Assembly (NCBI GenBank): GCA_034698045.1
Contig: JAQGAU010000662.1
Coordinates: 1-25,115, forward strand
DNA: 25,115 bases
DNA from: Paramacrobiotus richtersi
Taxonomy: Eukaryota; Tardigrada; Eutardigrada; Parachela; Macrobiotidae
Direction: 5' to 3'
The notes below the pieces were generated by a model that saw nothing but the letters and a program-made list of their open reading frames with translations, was not told the origin of the DNA and did not search any database. Of the stretch, positions 20,540 to 25,115 are shown piece after piece. Every line of letters starts with the position of its first letter. Position 1 is the first letter of the stretch. The position numbers and the translations under genes are program-made.

Positions 20540-21275
20540 TTGTTTTTCATGTTGCAGGTACACCCCCAACCGTTAATGGCACCATATCTGCGACAGCTAC
20601 CGCCGCATCTTGCCGGCTCCATCGTTCAAGTGCTGACAGGTTGCCACCATCTCCGGATCGAGACTGGACGATGGGAGAAGTTGGAAAGGAACGAACGGAT
20701 ATGTCGTCACTGCAGTGTCCTTGAGGATGAGGCGCATGCTCTATTCCATTGCCCACTACATCTGCCAACGCGAGAAGCCACACTCGGAAGACTGATGGCC
20801 AATGACGTGTCGGATATTGTGGATTACTTCCGACGTTGCCTAAACACCTATCCCAGAGAAGAGGTGTTGGACCACGACACATACGTCTTTGGGCAGCTAA
20901 CTCTGCGCGTTCTCAAGGATGCGAAGGATTCATTCCACGGACGGACAGTTCTTGACCAAGGATGGGATCAGTAACATAACGCAAGCCGATTGTTTTCTTT
21001 ATTATTTTCTTCGTCAATGCTCCAGGTATCGAAACTGCAGTTTTTCGGCATCGTGCGTATACCGGTCACGCATGCTTGGGCTGCGTGCTTCTTGTTTAGC
21101 TAATTACACATGTGCTGTTTTTCGCTTGTTATCCATTTGTTTTGTTTGTTTTCGGGTTGTGTCTGTTGGTAGTTCCTCCCCCTGTTTCTACTAAGGGCGA
21201 GGTAATGCCACCAAACAGCATTGTGGCACCTGCTGGACGAATTGTTCCAGAGGAATAAAGTTGTTGTTGTTGTTG
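20540..21275 (+). mobile_element. LINE 3' end, copy B (zinc-knuckle fragment + 3' UTR)
   Basis: This is a better-preserved sister of the fragment at 14165-14918. Its frame stays open to a stop at 20972-20974. It shows LLFFMLQVHPQPLMAPYL, TGCHHLRIETGRW, then an intact CCHC knuckle (CRHCSVLEDEAHALFHCP: C-x2-C-x7-H-x4-C) and the C-terminus LRVLKDAKDSFHGRTVLDQG. A 3' untranslated region of about 300 bp follows. It ends in GTGGCACCTGCTGGAC, CCAGAGGAATAAA and a TTG repeat tail, as in copy A. The copy is 5'-truncated, as is common for LINEs made by target-primed reverse transcription. No reverse transcriptase is left in it, so clade assignment is open. Confidence 0.8.
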
Positions 21276-22786
21276 AGGACAGATGCTAAAGACAGACAGA
21301 AAAGTTCAATAATTTAGCAACTATCCAGTATACTGTACCACACTCTGGTGTGAGGAAGACGTTTCTTAATGAGACGCCGAACTCTCGCAGGCTAAAGAAA
21401 CAAAAACACAGCACTCTAGAAGTGGTTTAGCGTTGGTATTCTTCTGCAGGCACGCCTAGTTTGCTGCCGCCCTAGCACACTTGGAAGTGACATCAACCAT
21501 TTCCAGAACAGAGCCTGACCTTGAATATTCAAAACAATGATGTTACTGTCGGTACTGCTGATTCAAGTACTGTTCTCGGCTTCTAAATATGATGCCCTTT
21601 CTCAATGTGTCGCGGCTCGCTGCTTCCTTTCCCACGTGTAGCACCCGCTGATGCTTACAATTATAGTCGAGTTTTTGTGTTCACTAAGTAGTGTAAAGAG
21701 GTACATTATAATTAGATGCCATTCACACAATAGATACGGGACAGGTACTACCGCTAATGTTGTCTTGAAAGACGTTCACAGGCTGGAGATCTTCGTTTTT
21801 CACCGTTAGACGGTGACGTGAAAAATTTGTGATATATTCACAGACGTTCGTAACAAATGTAATGTTAAGCACGGGGACCAGGATGCCAGTGTGTGTCTTT
21901 CGGACAGAGTCGGCATGGTATGGCGACCACGTCATGTTTGAAATACTCGAAAGGTCAGTTGACAGTGTTGGTGTATCTTAAGCAAAAATCTCTTCATCAG
22001 GTGTAAGTGTCGATAACTAAGGCATCCAGCTTGACCTTATTAACCTTACTGATACGAAAATATCGATTTTGTGAAACCTTCCGTAATCTTTTTCTTGCTT
22101 TCTTTCGATATGCTTCAAGAGTTCTCCCTGCAAGGCGCGCTCACGCAAGTATCAGTTTCTCAACTTGCACAACGGCTTCGGGCGTAACTCGCTCGGTAGG
22201 CGGCACTGCCAACTGTAGCCCAGGTAACTTAATCTGGCAATTAGCCAAATCAAAAATTCACAATATACGGCTCAGTTGACAGATGGTTCTCAAACTTGAT
22301 GCTTTCTGAATATGAATTTCCGGCTGATTTCCCAAGAACAGTGGATTGACGCTCTTTTTAGTCTGGTCGCTTCCTCTTTATGCAGAAAATATGTAAGCGA
22401 TTCAACTGTTTTCCAGCACGCCATGGGCAGAGATTCCCAAGAAAATCTGGGAAGAAACTCTCAGCAAGTCTTGACGTTTAAAGGGTTGTACCTCTTCCCT
22501 CACATTTGAACGACACTACCAACGGTAAAACATCGTTTCTTACCAACGTATATCTTGGTCTGTGGACACCGTCACATACGTGTTCTCCTAGGAAAATCAT
22601 GGGTCCTGCGATTATTTTGTGCGATTCGGCTGTTCTAATACAGCATATTGCTGAATGTGGACAGAATCGTAATTCTGAAGTTCTTACAAGATAAAAATCA
22701 GACGAACAGCGCACCGAGACGAAACATAACTATTGTGGATAAACGGGTTTACGGTTTTGACTACTAAAACAACTTCCCAACGAAAG
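21276..22786. other. Gene-free flank upstream of the GPCR
   Basis: Open frames at 21723-21935 (minus), 22007-22279 and 22312-22509 (plus) are short and lack recognisable domains. I cannot define a promoter or 5' untranslated exon of the receptor from sequence alone. Confidence 0.4.
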
Positions 22787-23728
22787 ATGTCCGTAAACGC
22801 ATCCAGTTCCTCGGATATGCTGCCATGGAGTTTGACCCCCATTAGCGAACTGGCTATCATGCCCTTCACCTTGCTCTTCAACGGTCTAGTCATTCTAGCC
22901 TTCCTCCTGAACAGCCATATTCGAACTCCTTTCAACTTCTACTTAGCGAACCTTGCCCTCACAAATTTCATCTACACTTTGATCGCAAATTCTATTGATA
23001 TCGTCATGGGTCTCTACTCCTCCTGGTGGATGGGTGCTGCCATCTGTGACCTTCTCCAGTACGTCTCCATTGTTTTTATCGGTGTTATCTTTAATACTCA
23101 TCTGCTGATTACGCTGAATCGCATCTGGGCATTAACGTTCCCGCACTCCTACGCCCACAAACACACCGTCAAAACCGCCGTTTATTGTTGTATAATAGTA
23201 TGGGTGTACGCTCATATTGTATTTCTACCGGGACTGTTTATCAACGCCAGCAACCGACTACCTTTGGAGACGTTCGGTTGTATTCTGAACTATGAAGTGC
23301 TCTCTGAATGGAATATGTTTGTAGAGTTTGCGCTGTACGTGCTACCACAGGCAGTGATCATCGCGGCATATCCGTACCTTTTGTGCAAACGGCGGCAACA
23401 AAAACGGGCGCTGCAGATGCAAAACAGCACTGTAAAGCGCAACCAGAGGGGTTTTCGAGTTTTGACTGTCAGCACAATCACTGTCACGCTGACCTGGACG
23501 CCCGGAACTGTGTTCTACGGGATCAGCTGCTTCATGGATGTAATGGGTATGAGCTACTCGTCCATATTTTTGTTCCTCACTGCCTTCCTGTTTCTGGTGC
23601 AAACGCTATTGGATCCAGTTTTGTTTATGCTGGTCCTGCCTGAGCTAAGAACTGCTGCGTGGCAGATTGTTAAACGATGCAGTTGTAATCTGTTTTGTAA
23701 GTTATCCGTAACTCCCATTGTTCATTGA
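22787..23728 (+). CDS. Rhodopsin-type (class A) G protein-coupled receptor, intronless
   Basis: A single-exon 313-residue receptor for the plasma membrane, predicted to signal through G proteins; the ligand is unknown. I chose the ATG at 22787 because the 18 open codons before it have no ATG. Seven hydrophobic segments lie at about 20-42, 50-75, 84-112, 128-150, 178-200, 223-249 and 258-285. The class A landmarks present are N32 in helix 1, C87 at the top of helix 3 with C165 in loop 2 (likely disulfide), W139 in helix 4, P187 in helix 5 and TWTP (236-239) in place of CWxP. Helix 2 has LANLALTN with Asn60 where Asp is usual. The DRY motif reads NRI (111-113). NPxxY reads DPVLF (276-280). N-glycosylation motifs occur at N4 and N153. 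The tail is short and has Cys298, 300 and 304, possible palmitoylation sites. The frame is intact, so it looks functional. Orphan status is inference. Confidence 0.88.
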   Translation: MSVNASSSSDMLPWSLTPISELAIMPFTLLFNGLVILAFLLNSHIRTPFNFYLANLALTNFIYTLIANSIDIVMGLYSSWWMGAAICDLLQYVSIVFIGVIFNTHLLITLNRIWALTFPHSYAHKHTVKTAVYCCIIVWVYAHIVFLPGLFINASNRLPLETFGCILNYEVLSEWNMFVEFALYVLPQAVIIAAYPYLLCKRRQQKRALQMQNSTVKRNQRGFRVLTVSTITVTLTWTPGTVFYGISCFMDVMGMSYSSIFLFLTAFLFLVQTLLDPVLFMLVLPELRTAAWQIVKRCSCNLFCKLSVTPIVH

Positions 23729-23878
23729 TTGGGAATTAATGGATTGTAGGTATTATTAGCGTTTCCAGATCGCTTTCATTATAGCAACGACTGCTTTGCG
23801 ACCTGTGCCCGTGAAGACCAAGTTCAAAAGAATTCACACAAAGTTTAAAAAACATGAAGTTTAGGATGCAGATTATCG

Positions 23879-23957
23879 CACTGTCGCACACTATATATAT
23901 GTCGTTGTATATATGCAGCATATATATAACGACATATATATATAGTGTGCGATAGTG
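23879..23957. repeat. Long AT-rich hairpin (about 38-bp arms, tiny loop)
   Basis: The left arm starts CACTGTCGCACACTATATAT and the right arm ends TATAGTGTGCGATAGTG. They are nearly perfect reverse complements through GTCGTT/AACGAC to a loop of about 3 bases around GCAG. There is one clear mismatch near the base and a small TA-count difference. It lies about 150 bp after the receptor stop codon. It could be a tiny palindromic element, a TA microsatellite that folded, or a precursor hairpin. The sequence cannot distinguish these. Confidence 0.8.
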
Positions 23958-24940
23958 CTGACATGCCAAAACTACTTGAACTGTCTGTGGCTGGCGCAAC
24001 CAATTCACGGACCAGTTCAAATTTTACGCGAGGATTGTCTAATCCGTTTCCTGCATATTTGAAAGAAAATAACTTCGCGCCGTTTTTGTAACTAGGAAAA
24101 ATCCGTCTGACATCCGGGAAGCGTACACATAACGAGAGATTTCTGGGCGGAACTCTGCAGGAATATCGTAAAAACAAGATGCTGGAACTCACAGAATTTT
24201 GTTCGGGTAAATTACGGCTTCATAAATACGGCACATACAAAAGCCGGCATATGTAATTAGGGGTGCCAGTTTACGGCAAAGTTAAGCAGAGTTTGTGTAG
24301 TGTACGAACTTTGCTGGTGTGTATCGAGCCTGGTCGCGAACGCTGCCATGCAGCCATAGACTCCCATGCTATGGCGCCAGTTCATTTGCGTAGTCATTTG
24401 ACAATCAAACTTGCTAGTCAACATTTCAAAAAAAGTAACAAAAAATAAGAAATTGTCTGACACTAGGAATGTGGCCGTAGATAGGGAATCATGACTCCGA
24501 TGAGCGCCTATCGCGAGTATACTGTTGCTGCTGGCCTGGTCGTGCCATCCATAGGTTTCAGTGCTAAGGACAATCCAACTTTGAAGTTGTCCGCAACATT
24601 TCGTTCTTTACTGAATCTAACTATCGATATCTTAAATAAAAGAGCAAAAATATCTTGAGTTTTTGAAAATAAAGGCTCAGCATAAAATACAGAATGAAAC
24701 GTTTTATCGCCATTACCAGTTTGCGTGGTTTTCTGTTACAACGGCTGAGTTACAACTGCCATAAGAAACCTATGTTAACTAATGATGCCCATGAAACGCT
24801 TCATTCGACGCGGAAATTCCTGTGTTTGGTATACATAAATTGCCCTTATTTTTGTCTTCATTTTGTGATATTGGTCAACAAAGTCTGTTGCTTATTTTGT
24901 CTAGATATTGAAATTTAAAAAAACAAGCTCCACAATATAG
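23958..24940. other. Gene-free stretch
   Basis: No supported gene, RNA or repeat. Open frames here (up to about 115 codons on the minus strand at 23845-24192, overlapping the hairpin) have no family signature. Confidence 0.4.
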
Positions 24941-24960
24941 CAGTCTACGGGCGTAGACTG
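24941..24960. repeat. Perfect 9-bp hairpin
   Basis: CAGTCTACG, two bases, then CGTAGACTG: an exact inverted repeat. It lies about 30-35 bp before the R2-like LINE fragment at the window edge and could mark an element end or a junction. Confidence 0.7.
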
Positions 24961-24992
24961 GCTTTCGTGACCGAGCATATGACTGTGCCAGA

Positions 24993-25115
24993 ATGGCTGG
25001 ACACGTTACACAGCTGGCCGAGTATAAAAAGCGCCGTCGGTATGATTTTCTGGAGGAACGCGGTTATTTGTTTTATCCTTTAGCGGTCGAAACCTTGGGA
25101 ACTCTTGGCTCCGCC
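24993..25115 (+). mobile_element. R2-like LINE, C-terminal fragment, runs off the window
   Basis: The frame is open to the window end and includes EYKKRRRYDFLEERGY followed by YPLAVETLGTLGSA. This matches the segment after the RLE core in the same LINE group, seen here on the minus strand as FVPLAFETFGTWGDDAV. It is therefore a second, better-preserved copy of an R2-like element in the window, in plus orientation. The sequence just before it does not show the RLE motif, so it may be 5'-truncated at about 24985. Both ends are uncertain. Confidence 0.6.

Noticed and set aside
22733-22786. Longer GPCR N-terminus starting upstream of 22787
   Set aside because: The extra 18 codons start with GTG and contain no ATG. 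The first ATG in frame is at 22787 and leaves a normal class A N-terminus.

Overview
The window is eukaryotic, most likely a small invertebrate animal. It has spliced genes with GT..AG introns, an intronless rhodopsin-type GPCR, several non-LTR retrotransposon (LINE) families and many palindromic DNA elements. A tardigrade would fit the divergent intronless GPCR and the small secreted cysteine-rich gene, but the sequence alone does not settle the phylum. Gene density is low and most of the window is degenerate repeats nested in one another.

Layout. 1-2270: no gene; a long imperfect palindrome at 527-1112. 2281-8916: a broken LINE of the R2-like type, with a C2H2 finger, a reverse transcriptase with YLDD, a CCHC knuckle and a restriction-like endonuclease (RLE). 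Its ORF is cut at 4406 by a foldback element (4407-7616), and that element carries a second LINE (5114-7522, CR1/Jockey-like) in its right arm with a 5-bp target duplication. The RLE end of the first LINE lies inverted at 7617-8853, between two inverted copies of the foldback terminus. This fits inversion by recombination between those copies.

9844-12797: a three-layer nest. A long inverted-repeat element encloses a foldback element (about 10407-11773), which encloses a hAT-like MITE (10994-11747) with a perfect 8-bp duplication. 13396-16800: another nest. Outer termini with 38-bp repeats enclose an inner inverted-repeat element (13968-15912), which holds a LINE 3' end (14165-14918). A sister copy of that LINE end lies at 20540-21275.

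Host genes. On the minus strand at 19313-17144 a three-exon gene can be assembled from splice sites and matching phase-1 junctions. Its product of about 232 residues would have a signal peptide, eight cysteines arranged like a Ly6/three-finger domain, and a helical C-terminal tail. On the plus strand at 22787-23728 is a single-exon 313-residue seven-helix receptor with atypical class A motifs. A strong AT-rich hairpin lies 150 bp after it. The right edge (24993-25115) enters the end of another R2-like LINE. Nothing in the sequence ties the two host genes to a common pathway.
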